Source: Phoronis ovalis (taxonomy: Eukaryota; Phoronida; Phoronidae). From it: DNA of 10,973 bases. The notes beneath the pieces are model-generated. The model worked only from the letters and a program-made list of their open reading frames with translations, searched no databases and was not told the origin of the DNA. The position numbers were made by a program, and so were the translations under genes. Positions 1 through 9,165 of this stretch are shown here, piece after piece (positions within the stretch are counted from its first letter, which is position 1; every line of letters starts with the position of its first letter). The stretch lies in assembly GCA_028565635.1 (NCBI GenBank), contig JAOXYB010057700.1, positions 1 through 10,973 of the forward strand. Direction: 5' to 3'.

Positions 1-341
1 ATGATAAACCAGATTATAATGCATGATGTATTATATTCTTTTCTAATGTAAAAAAACAATAATGTTAAAAAAATATATTCCTACACATTGGATGGGCATT
101 AGACATGACAAATGTCTTGTTGCATATGCTTTGCCAAATATTGTCGTTCTTTCCCAACTTGTTTTAAGGTTGTAGAAGAGATTGGCCGGCGAAGTTAATT
201 TTTTAACAATTAAGGGAATTTTTGGGGCGGACCGCAGGGGCACTTTTCGAAAAATATGCTCCATACATTTTTCACGCATTTGCGAGAAATAATCCATTTT
301 TGTAGATTTGTTCTAGAATATATTTTCATGTTTTTAGCACT

Positions 342-372
342 GTGGCCAGTTATATTGAAAATGGCTGGCCAC
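342..372. repeat. 8-bp inverted repeat (hairpin)
   Basis: gtggccag (342-349) and ctggccac (365-372) are perfect reverse complements around a 15-nt spacer. The pairing is GC-rich in a strongly AT-rich region. No associated gene is visible. Confidence 0.6.
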
Positions 373-1387
373 TCTGCGTTCTTTATTTAAATTAACATCA
401 GATTTCTGTTTGTTAAATCTCATTCATTGAGCATTTTTCGTTTCGACCGGAATATATGTAATTTTGTACTTTTTGTAATACAAATATGTAAATAATATTC
501 CTGGAAATTCATAGATGAAGAAATATTGTAATTTTCTGTCAATGTTGAGAAGTGGCGGTTTCGTAATGTATTGACATGTACGGCAACGCCTGTTATTGCA
601 TGGCAAGATTCTATTCTCACTAGTTCTGTAAAAAGAAATATTTTTTTATTCTTCTGTAAGGTACCAAAAGGATCGAATTGGGAATGGCTACAAAGGGAAT
701 ACTATTGTTAATCTTTTTAGTTTTATTTTGTAGAATTAGAATGGTGCATCTGCCTAATGTTCTCGCTGTATCAATGTGTTCGTTGGCTTTTGTGTGTTCT
801 TGATGAAATGTTGTTAATATCTTCAACTCGTTCGTGATATATGTTGAGATTGGAACAAAATCGATATGAATAGCCATATTATTGCGGCAACAGTGTTATG
901 ATTATTGAGTGCAATGTTATTTATGTTTATATTTAAATAATTTTCTATAAATATGACATGTTTTGTGTTGTTTCTTATCACATTTGCAAAGTTAATATTC
1001 CTTAAAAAGTGCAGAGTTCGTGGCTAATAAATTCCGAGAAAATATCGTTTTATCACGCATCTGAAATAAATAAAAATTGCAACTCCTTTCATTAAAACTA
1101 TTAACAGCATATTTTAGTAGTATATGCCGAAGTATATGACCATTCTGGAGCAGGATCCGCACCCCTTCTACAAATTTATTAGTAGCTTTCGATTACAACG
1201 TTGTCCAACAAATTGCTGATATTCGTATAGCTGTAGTATTTTTTTTTAAATTTGGTTAGCCAACATTACATTTAACAATATTTATACATTTTACACTATT
1301 ATAACCAATAACAATATTTTGTAGTCATAAAACATGCCTATTAAAGGTAAATAGAAAAGGACCATTGAGGGACAGAGAATGGATAGT

Positions 1388-1405
1388 GGGATGGAAAGCC
1401 ATCCC
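1388..1405. repeat. 7-bp perfect hairpin
   Basis: gggatgg and ccatccc pair perfectly around a 4-nt aaag loop. This is a compact stable hairpin with no evident gene nearby. Confidence 0.6.
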
Positions 1406-1426
1406 CAAAGAGTAACCACCATTAAA

Positions 1427-1479
1427 TTTTAAACTAATTTTTTAACTGATTTTTTAATTAATTTTTTTAATTATTTTTT
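1427..1479. repeat. Phased T-tracts, period 11-12 bp
   Basis: Runs of four to seven T start at 1427, 1438, 1450, 1462 and 1474, separated mostly by aact/aatt-type linkers. The regular step near one helical turn is a pattern associated with intrinsic DNA curvature. It may equally be a decayed 12-bp tandem repeat. Confidence 0.6.
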
Positions 1480-1590
1480 GTATAGACCAAATATTTCAGT
1501 AAAAAAAAATTAAGCCGCAGAAGTAAATGCTATCGTATTTTTATATTTCTGAAATTAAAATGCGGCAGCGTGCCAGGAGACAACAATATA

Positions 1591-1728
1591 CGTTTTAATC
1601 GAAAACGAAATGATTTAAAGACGAAAATTAATATATGAGCCCCGTATTTTGCCATGTCGATAACGAAATACATGGGCGAAAGTCATTACGCAATGCGTTT
1701 TAATCGAAAACTAATGAGAATTTTAAAG
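1591..1728 (+). repeat. Dispersed repeat, left copies (A and B)
   Basis: Copy A (about 1591-1668) starts cgttttaatcgaaaacgaaa and ends with a block containing cccgtattttgccatgtcg. Copy B (1695-1728) repeats the first part, gcgttttaatcgaaaac, after a similar lead-in (attacgcaat). Related copies in the same orientation lie about 900 bp to the right at 2487-2590. Copies differ by substitutions and small indels, so the family is old. Confidence 0.65.
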
Positions 1729-1970
1729 AACACTCTGTAGAAACATGCCATTGTTCGTTCGTTATATTTGAAAATACATTCTTTTTTCTGTCAAGGCAAA
1801 AAAAGGAACGTCAAGAATTAACAGGCTATGACAGTTACTTCGTGAAAATTGAAAAACGAAATAAAAAAACAACGTTTCAACTGAAACTAATTGTATTGCT
1901 TGAAGCTAATATAAGAAGCATATACACAATTTTCTTCTCAACATACATCAGTATAGATATAAATCCATAT

Positions 1971-2228
1971 TTAGGTAATAATTGTAGAATACGTTCTTTT
2001 GGAGGTGAAATACTTCGTGGTAACTAAGTACTGGTAATATTCCTCTTTTACTTTATCAGGTATAGATGGATCAGTATAAATGTTTACGCATTCCTGTCGC
2101 GACTGTTTTTCAATTATTAAATAATGATGTTTTTCTTCCGGGTTGCAGATATGCATTTGCACGTCGAGCAGTTTATATAAATTTTCCGTTCTCTTTGACA
2201 CACTAGCACATTTTGACAGTAACGACAC
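1971..2228 (-). CDS. Unidentified minus-strand open frame, possible exon or mobile-element fragment
   Basis: About 85 codons are open, and the frame stays open for nine more codons upstream to a TAA. The predicted peptide has balanced, protein-like composition rich in E, K, D, H and Y, for example LLDVQMHICNPEEKHHYLII near its middle and PDKVKEEYYQYL later. The underlying bases (about 2110-2175) are less AT-rich than the flanks. I recognise no family. The first codon is GTG, there is no in-frame ATG at the start, and no strong splice sites flank it, so a simple complete gene is unlikely. It lies between the two groups of the dispersed repeat and could be a remnant inside a larger element. Chance remains a real possibility. 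Confidence 0.17.
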   Translation of the reverse strand: MSLLSKCASVSKRTENLYKLLDVQMHICNPEEKHHYLIIEKQSRQECVNIYTDPSIPDKVKEEYYQYLVTTKYFTSKRTYSTIIT

Positions 2229-2486
2229 ACGCTTGTAAGTTCCATGATATAAACATAATTATGTCCTTTCACTTACTTGTTGATAAATATATGAAGTTGC
2301 ACATGCGATACATTCACTTTTCCATTTAGTATTTGATGATTTATGACTTTTACTCAGTGATGAGCCAGTAATATATTACTTTTTAATATCTAATACCCCG
2401 GCTTTATAAAGTGCAGTGGCCATTATATATCTTATTTGGCTTATTTGACTTCGAATGGAACTGCAAGGCAAACGTTATAGCACTGG

Positions 2487-2590
2487 GCGTTTTAATAAAA
2501 AACAAATGAAAGACTCAAAGATGAACGCTGAGCGCTGTATTTTGGTATGTCAATAATGAAAATTAATGAGCCATGTATTTTGGTATGTAA
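2487..2590 (+). repeat. Dispersed repeat, right copies (C and D)
   Basis: Copy C (2487-2566) starts gcgttttaataaaaaac and contains ctgtattttggtatgtc. Copy D (2567-2590) repeats tgagcc-tgtattttggtatgt 38 bp after its counterpart in C, so this end is itself a small tandem duplication. The lead-in of C (ttatagcactggg) resembles that of copy B. The right group is in direct orientation with the left group at 1591-1728. Confidence 0.65.
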
Positions 2591-2698
2591 AGTATAGTGA
2601 TGAACTGGGAAAAAGACAAGAAACGTGTATAAACAAAAACGATTTTGACGTTTTTTTTTAATACTAACTGAAGTTTTCACAATTTTGGAGTGTTATTA

Positions 2699-2712
2699 AT
2701 ATATATATATAT
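2699..2712. repeat. (AT)7 microsatellite
   Basis: A pure AT dinucleotide run of seven units, in non-coding sequence. Confidence 0.95.
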
Positions 2713-3028
2713 TATACACATTAAGCTCTTAAAACCAGTTAATTAACCAAAATCACGAATATGCTGTCCTTGAACTGCACATAGATTTCTGAGGGATGTC
2801 TTTGATGGATTATTTATAGTATTGGTTTCTTTCACTGCAGTGCTTCTTTCCAGAACTGTTGTTGGCAACTTCTTGTTGAAGCTAACATTAACATTTTTGC
2901 AATTAGGATTCATTAAAAAAGCACCCTTTGAGAGGCTTGCAGGTTTAAAAAGTGATCCTTTGGCAGACCTCGCTCAGTAATAATCATGAGATAAGTTAAT
3001 AAAGTAAGCCACTTTGATTTTTAGAACC

Positions 3029-3120
3029 TGGTGGTGAAAAACATGCCTTTTTTACTACGCATCTGTATACATCTGAATGGTGAAAAACATACCCTTTGAC
3101 AGATCTGTATACATGTACTT
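3029..3120 (+). repeat. Degenerate tandem repeat, period about 46 bp
   Basis: The block tggtgaaaaacatgcc followed by catctgtatacat (3031-3075) recurs as tggtgaaaaacatacc followed by gatctgtatacatg (from about 3078). Looser relatives of the ccctttg-cagatct core appear upstream (2921-2975: caccctttgagagg, atcctttggcagacct) and downstream (near 3166: caccctttaca). The region may be a decayed short-unit array. The minus-strand open frame across it (2996-3193) simply reflects the repeat. Confidence 0.6.
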
Positions 3121-3558
3121 TATAAAAACAACACAATTTTTGCCAATATTTAGTCATGTGAACCCACCCTTTACACAAGTGACCCCCGGACATATCTTTA
3201 ATACCTTTTCTATTTCGGTAAAATCTACAGTAAATTTCTACATCTACATTAAATTAAATTCCTAACAAAGTAAAATCTGTGATTCCTCACCCCAAAGGCT
3301 CTTATGGACTTATAACTATAGTAATTTAGTTATCAGTATTGTATATGTGAGTGGCATAGCCTAATGACTTGAATGAAACAGGGATACTGCATATTCAATT
3401 TTATTCTTATGTTTGAATAAGAAAAACTGGTACTATTATAAATACTTCACATGAATATCTGTAATAAACATATTTCTTATTGACATCCGGTTAAACCAGT
3501 TAGCCATCTGGTGAGATGTATAAGAGGAACACATGTACAACGAATGGATTTATTCAAA

Positions 3559-3636
3559 CTGATGTATACAAGAATGGTACTTGAGGCGTTGGCAGTCCTG
3601 ATGTATACTAGAATGGTACTTGAGGCGTTGGCAGTC
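3559..3636 (+). repeat. Near-perfect 39-bp tandem duplication
   Basis: Two adjacent 39-bp copies (3559-3597 and 3598-3636) start ctgatgtatac and end gaggcgttggcagtc. They differ at a single base (tataca versus tatact). The near identity against otherwise diverged surroundings indicates a recent duplication. The unit contains no evident coding frame or protein motif. Confidence 0.95.
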
Positions 3637-4045
3637 AAACAGAAAATGCCATGTCGTCTGAGTCCGAAAGTGATTGTTTACAATTAAGCAAAAAAGCTGA
3701 AAACTTAAAGTTAAAATATTGATGTATTGTTTTTAAGAATTTATTTTTAACGGTTAATTTTCAAATACTTTAAATATTATAGTTTCTATAGTATATGTAT
3801 TATTAATATTCAATTTGTTTTGATGCTAACTATTTTATGTTCGTTTGAGGAACGAATTAAAATCATATTTGCATAATGACATTTTTTTAAAATTTAACCA
3901 ACTATCTCTCAGTAAATAACCTTTTAACTGTAAGGTCAAGAATGTTACATTTCAAAAGTACCATACCGAGCAGAAAGAAAACAGAAGTTTCTAAAGACTA
4001 ATCAGTTTTTGTACTTAACTTAGAAAGTTTTATCTAGGTATATTT
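3637..4045. other. AT-rich stretch without a gene
   Basis: Nothing coding is visible. A 6-bp hairpin (ttcgtt / aacgaa, near 3840-3856) and homopolymer runs are the only structures. The right edge abuts the LINE tail. Confidence 0.5.
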
Positions 4046-4080
4046 AACTAATAATAATAACAAAAATAATAATAATATTA
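4046..4080 (-). repeat. (AAT)n / (ATT)n microsatellite forming the LINE 3' tail
   Basis: An interrupted AAT repeat on the plus strand reads as (ATT)n on the minus strand, directly downstream of the LINE 3' UTR. Simple trinucleotide tails of this kind terminate many CR1/L2-like elements, so I read it as the element's tail rather than an independent microsatellite. Confidence 0.7.
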
Positions 4081-4480
4081 TAAACTCAGTTGCGCTGTAC
4101 AATAAAAGCGGTATAAAATAAAATAAGTTAACTAAGATACAATTAGAAGTACCGTGCAATAAAAAAAGATTTAAAAAAAATCAAACTTGTAGATAAGCTC
4201 TAATAAAAAAATTTGTTTTTAGCCTAGATTTAAAAGAATTAAAAGTCTTTGCTCCTAACTGTAGCTGGAAGTAAATTCTATAATTTAGGTGTTAGTACAG
4301 CATAAGCTCTATCTCCATAAGTGACTGAATTGGCCATCTGTCTAAATAATAAAATGCCATCATTGTTGGATCTAAGATTTCTAATGGGCGATAGATCCAT
4401 AATGTATTCAGGTGCGGAATTATTGATTTAAAAGTAATGGCAACTATCATTAAAATGGAACTAAAAAAGTATACTGATCA
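4046..4480 (-). mobile_element. 5'-truncated, decayed CR1/L2-like non-LTR retrotransposon (ORF2 C-terminus, 3' UTR and tail)
   Basis: On the minus strand, translation from about 4480 down to 4200 gives the conserved C-terminal tail of CR1/L2-type ORF2 proteins. In order it shows TFKSII near 4425-4440, APEYIMDL (about 4415-4392), VTYGDRAYAVLTPKL (about 4324-4281), NLLPATVRSKD and LKTNFF-like remnants. The copy is inactive. The Trp codon normally after PKL is TAG (4278-4280), at least four more in-frame stops follow within the C-terminal tail, and a one-base frameshift separates TFKSII from APEY near 4416. Downstream on the minus strand lies TTGTACAGCGCAACTGAG (rc of 4085-4102), like the AAAGCGC-type 3' ends known in this LINE group, then an (ATT)n tail. 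The reverse-transcriptase and endonuclease domains are absent, as expected of 5' truncation during target-primed reverse transcription. The truncation point near 4480 is approximate. Confidence 0.8.
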
Positions 4481-7285
4481 CTCAAATGACTATGCGTTTC
4501 GTTTCATAAAGCAATTACTCTAAAGCATCAATATGAAATTAAGATTTAAATATATTGGTCTTGTTGTCAGCGCCAGAACTTCTTCCCATGTTCAATCTTG
4601 GGTGATTCTTAATATATACACAAGACCCAATTTTAAATGTATAGAGAATTTGGGTAAAAAATAGTGCAATACTTGTCATGGTCCGGTTAGCATTGAATAA
4701 ACTCTAAATTGTAAAAAATTTACGATTTATAAAACGTAGGTTAAATGCACTTTGCTTATCATAATAATTGATTGACTTTTTTACCTTTTAAATACAAGCA
4801 GGAAGTAGACAATATTGTTCCTTATGAAAACGAGACTTTCTTTCGGTGGATGAAGTTTCGTTAAATAATTTACTCGCAAACAATTGCTGTCGTTCTACTG
4901 GTTCTGGGCTCCTGCTTTATTTCTGACTGGTGTCAGTATATGCGTGTGTTACCTGTGACAGGTTGTAAGAAAATTTAGATCTGTTGAACACAAATATTTA
5001 AAACATAAATATGAAAAATGATTGAAAATGTTAATATATCAGGGACAAGAAGGCATTTTTAGTTTGCCTTGTTTGATTGTATCGTTTTTGAGAAAAATGG
5101 CTAAACAGGGATGTAGCGGCCTATAAATAGGACATTAGTAGCCAATTACTGTAATGAGTTGATTCTTAAGTGTCATTCTTTTACATAGTGAACTGGGACA
5201 TGCTCCACGTATTGGGGCATTCACTTTGTAAATTTTTTGGTCCACAGTAAAATGTTCTCTACATTGTGAAGAATATATGCTCAGTGATCAATGTCAGCTT
5301 GCGCGGGTAATTTTTGTGACTTAAACCCTAGCTTAATTTCATAAAGTGCCTGGATGACCATGTGATACAGTATATCCAATCCTAATTTGTTTCACGATGT
5401 ATTTTAAAGCCGATTGGCTTAGGACTACATAGAGCAAGTCACTCGGGAGCAAGATGAAGGTACAATGAAGATAATAAATAGGACAGTCGCAAGATCTGAA
5501 TTTACATCTTGGGTAGTGTAAATATGCAGGTACTGTGCAGTCTATAGGTAAGTAGCCTAAAAAGCGTCATAATTCGACCTCTTCCTTCTCATATCAGTAA
5601 CGATCAAGCTTTCATTACTTAGACCTATATATTAAAAGTAAGTACATAGCTGTCGATACCATCTTGTACCAGAAATAAAGTATGGGAAAATAGTAAATAA
5701 GAAACAAAATATATGATAAGCAACTACTGTAAATAAGGCAACAAATTATAATGCAGTATTTTCTGCCGTGTGAAGTGAAAACATGACTGCCTCATGAAAG
5801 CAGTCTGTTGAGAAATCACGTTTGATCATGCGCATGCCATGGATATTCGTCTGGCAAAATTCAGCCACGGCTACATAAAACAAAAAAGAATGTATTAATC
5901 ACATAAACAATAACGACAAGTTGACTAGTTTGTAAAGCAGTACATGCATGAATTTGTGGATAACTATAGTTTAGACAAAAACATGACACGACTTGAATAT
6001 CCAATATAAATGGAAATAATCTGGTATTAACCCTGACTCATCTTCTTTACTTTAAAAAGTGCAGAAAGTATATAATGTACACCCAAGTATAAGGAACGTT
6101 AATTTGATTATACTCACGAAACTAAAGTATGAATATATGCTTCGGAACTAATATTAATTCTGCTATTTATCAACCGAAACCATTTATTATTCCGAAACCA
6201 AGAAAACCTAACTTTACATATGACGGTTTCGGTACTACTCAGATTAGTTTCGATCTATTCATAGAACAATGACGATTAATTTTGCGTAGGTATTCAACGG
6301 CGTTGCCAATATAAACAGTTTCCTTGCAATCGTGACTCTTTAACTGTAGTCGTCTCGCTCGTATTGTGTGTTGTAGATGTTGAAGATGCAGGTATGCTTC
6401 CATTTTTTTTCTGCAATAAATCAAAACCATGTGATAAAAAAAGTCTAAGTTATTGTATAATAGCATCGTGCTCACACGAATTAATGTAGTCGTAGATGCA
6501 CTTTGCAAGGATTATCGTTGGTCAGCATATATGTACATAATTACCTACATGTACCTTGTGCTATTGACCTGGTAATAATTTTGTATACTACTGTCAACAC
6601 TCGACCAATGTCTGCGTGAAAAAGAACATTTTAACTTCCTCATCAAGTTGTATTGTACTAACAATAAGTTGCGCCTAAACACGTACTTTGTGGTGTATTA
6701 TATTTAGGTTCCCTAAATTGATACATCTTAGGGCTAATTATTTTATATAAAAAATATATTATCTTCAATGTGGTCTGAAGACTCCACACATTTATACAGG
6801 AATGGCTTACTCAAGAATTAGTGTTTAGCTCGATGAACGTTCTGTTGAAGTACTGAATTTGGCGATTTAAATTGTGGATGTAAAACGTCACTGAGTACAT
6901 GTAGTTTTTTTAGAAATTTTTTAAATAACAGTGTTTAATGAAAATAGCGAAACAGTACATCATTAAGTTCAATTAATATTTTCAACAACTACTATTGTGA
7001 AAACAAGAAAACTTTTAAAAAACGACACTTGAAAGCACTAAAATAAAATGGTGCAGCGTTAGGAAATTATTAGTTTGGTGAATTTTAAAAATGTTATCGT
7101 TCCAACTGAGGTGCGATCATGTAGAGCATCGACATCCTCCAATTTCAGTACTGGAAAGGAACTTGTCTGACGTCACCAGTTAGCTGAACCATTTCTAATC
7201 CCAGGTTTCAACCTACAACACAGCGATATTAGTTGTTTTTTTCTATCGTGTCTTATTCATTTCTTACGATTTAATTGTATTTCAG
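4481..7285. other. Long non-coding stretch
   Basis: The left edge may contain further, unrecognisable LINE sequence. Otherwise I find no gene, RNA gene or clear mobile element. The minus-strand open frame at 6239-6508 (89 codons) has no recognisable domain. Small inverted repeats occur at 6173-6233 and at ccctaa/ttaggg (6711-6733). A perfect CRE-like palindrome TGACGTCA lies at 7168-7175 with no clear partner gene. Confidence 0.5.
6173..6233. repeat. 9-bp inverted repeat with an extra internal copy
   Basis: accgaaacc (6173-6181) is matched by ggtttcggt (6225-6233) with a 43-nt spacer. A further direct copy, ccgaaacca, lies at 6192-6200, and a partial inverted copy (gtttcg) follows near 6247. 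It could be a degenerate mobile-element end or a cluster of binding sites; nothing decides between these. Confidence 0.5.
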
Positions 7286-7433
7286 ATTTATTTACAGGAT
7301 TTCTTCATTGTAGATACTGAATTGTACATTATAGTATACTTATGCGAGTTGATTCAAAATGGTCCCAGACAGATCCAAAGTAAAGAGCGCATTAAGCATC
7401 GGTGGTACGACGGCTATAATACTTGGCAAATAA

Positions 7434-8702
7434 AACGAATGAAATAAAGATGCAAATACCAATGATGTAGGTTTTAATTGTTTTTATCTAACATACGTGT
7501 GATAAATCTTCTTTGTTACTCCTTATAATGAAAGCACCCAATCTGAAATAAGTTGTGTTTCAAGCAGGCCGTTTTCAGGTCATAAATATGCTGATGATTT
7601 CTAAACTTACGAAACGCAGATGATTAATTATATAATTCCTTTTAAGAATGAATAAAAAAATTAAAGTTTGCTTTTCCGTAGGTTGATTAATGTTCGAAAC
7701 AACCGCCAGGTGGCATAACGCACGTATGAGAGCCAGGGAAGTCTGCAGCTTGCACCTCAGGCTAAGTAACATCTGAAGCATTTGCGTACATTCAGTAAGT
7801 AAATACGACTTGCACAAAACTAAAAAAGCGCATAAAATGTTACTTCAGTGAGTGTGAAGTCATAATAGATAATATTACAGCCATACGAAATGTGCACTAA
7901 GTACAGGTCATAACACTAAGTGCAAATAAAACACGCCTCATTCCAACACATCGATTTATAAAAAGAACGCTAAGGTCGCTCTTTTTGTTCACCTTTCAGT
8001 GCAAACACACCATATGACAATGAATTACACCAATTCACCCATACATGTACGAGCCCAGTACTAGCTCCCCGGGAATATAAATTCCTAGTAAAGCGTTAGA
8101 ATTCCTGTAATTTGTTTTTCTCCAGCGGTCGATATTTGTTGATTTTCCCGCGTTGCCACGGGTTGTAAACAGGCAACTATTTGAACGGTAGCAGAGAAAA
8201 TATGAAAAGTGTAGTCAAAGGGTGCGATTCTTGAATCCAAAAAGAAAAGAAGAAAAATACCGATTTTTTATTTGACTTCATTTCTTAACAATTTTGGACA
8301 AAATCCTCTGAAAATTTATATATTGACTTTATAATGATTTTTATGTTTATGTTTTGTAGTGATTTTTAATTTTAAAATTCTTATATAAAAATCAACTATT
8401 TCTTTATTATATACAAATCAACTATTTTTTTAACAACAAACATTTAGCTTCCTCCTTTTTATGTCATATTCCTATCTGATATATCATACGCCTAATATTA
8501 TGTGTATTTGTATAATATATATATGATAAAAGTATAACAGTGTCGTATAACTCGGATACCTAATAATGCGCCTAACACCGTACCTGATTGGTTAAAAAAC
8601 TTGAAACAGCAACACCCCTAGTTGACATTAAGCAGTCTTTCTGTGCATCTTTCCGTTTCTTTGATAGTCGTGCGTCTCTACAGTTAGCGCATCCGTATTC
8701 AC
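7434..8702. other. Region upstream of the membrane-protein gene
   Basis: No coding feature is supported. The minus-strand frame at 7575-7817 lacks any recognisable domain. Around 8070-8102 two ggaat/attcc palindromic half-site pairs occur close together (ggaatataaattcc and agaattcc). A TA-rich run covers about 8340-8530. Any distal regulatory elements of the downstream gene would lie here, but none can be assigned. Confidence 0.45.
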
Positions 8703-8710
8703 TATATAAG
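8703..8710 (+). promoter_or_regulatory. TATA-like box upstream of the membrane-protein gene
   Basis: TATATAAG closely fits the metazoan TATA consensus and lies about 220 bp before the ATG at 8932. It would place a transcription start near 8733-8740 and give a 5' leader of roughly 195 nt. That leader would contain two tiny upstream ORFs, ATG at 8743 (6 codons, stop TAA ending 8763) and ATG at 8788 (6 codons, stop TAA ending 8808). The assignment rests on position and consensus only; in AT-rich DNA such strings also arise by chance. An alternative is that the ATG-containing exon begins at a splice acceptor (aacag, ending 8905) and the promoter lies further upstream. Confidence 0.3.
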
Positions 8711-8931
8711 ACACATCTTTGGATAAAGAAAGTAGGACAGAAATGAATCTCAAGCACAAATAATTGAGCGATTGCGCACTAATAACAATGACCAATCCCA
8801 GGCCATAAAACAACCGAACAACTCGTATCAGTTCATATTTCCTTTTTTGAAGAAATACAACTACTTGTAACCCATATAACGACCCTTTGTTGTGAATCAA
8901 AACAGGTGAAAACCCTGAGTCTTAATAAACC

Positions 8932-9165
8932 ATGCAGCCAACTGCACAACTGAGCGTTAGCATCTTTGAAATCAGAGGAAAGGATGGAGATTGCATTAAA
9001 TCGGAATGCCGACATAAGAAGATGATTTTCTGCACAGTTGCAGCATTTGCAATTGTCTGCGCAATCCTGGTTGTATTGGTGATTGTTTTGAGTATTCAGA
9101 TACAAGCTCTGGGAGCACGTATATCCGTACTTGAATCGCTTGAAAAAGATCAAAGACAACTTCAG
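8932..9165 (+). CDS. Exon 1 of a type II single-pass membrane protein (partial gene)
   Basis: This exon encodes residues 1-78. Residues 1-30 form a short cytosolic tail with Cys21 and Cys26 (possible palmitoylation sites) ending in the basic cluster RHKK. Residues 31-55 are one strongly hydrophobic helix. Residues 56-78 are polar with I57, L60, I64 and L67 in a 3-4-3 spacing, which suggests a short trimerising coiled coil. There is no cleavable signal peptide, and positive charge on the N-terminal side of the helix predicts type II orientation (C-terminus outside). The ATG has A at -3 and two in-frame TAA codons directly upstream, which support this start if the 5' UTR is contiguous. The exon ends at CAG|GTAAGT, a near-perfect donor, after exactly 78 codons (phase 0). 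Reading through the donor reaches a stop after 12 more codons. Gene reality is well supported; the family is not settled by this exon. Confidence 0.75.

Larger units (their letters stand above)
1..1420. other. AT-rich non-coding stretch
   Basis: I see no supportable gene here. Minus-strand open frames at 43-297 and 620-877 are 84-85 codons long but have AT-driven composition and match no family I know. The only structures noted are the hairpins at 342-372 and 1388-1405. Confidence 0.5.

Noticed and set aside
43-297. 84-codon minus-strand open frame starting with an ATG in good context
   Set aside because: No family recognised, no clear splice or promoter signals, and the C-terminal part is low-complexity hydrophobic sequence from AT-rich DNA.
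620-877. 85-codon minus-strand open frame
   Set aside because: Composition (I, K, N, T, L) is what AT-rich non-coding DNA gives; no motif seen.
1002-6064. Recurring string taaaaagtgcag (near 1003 and 6053, with a variant near 2405)
   Set aside because: Too short and AT-rich to distinguish from chance; flanks do not align.
6239-6508. 89-codon minus-strand frame that briefly suggested a transposase N-terminus
   Set aside because: Comparison from memory with Harbinger-type N-termini gave no convincing motif order.
8628-8900. 90-codon minus-strand frame upstream of exon 1
   Set aside because: It overlaps the inferred leader, has no recognisable domain and no supporting signals.
8833-9159. 108-codon minus-strand frame, the longest in the window
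   Set aside because: It is antisense to exon 1, whose plus-strand reading has a start context, membrane helix and exact splice donor; the minus frame is a shadow with no domain.
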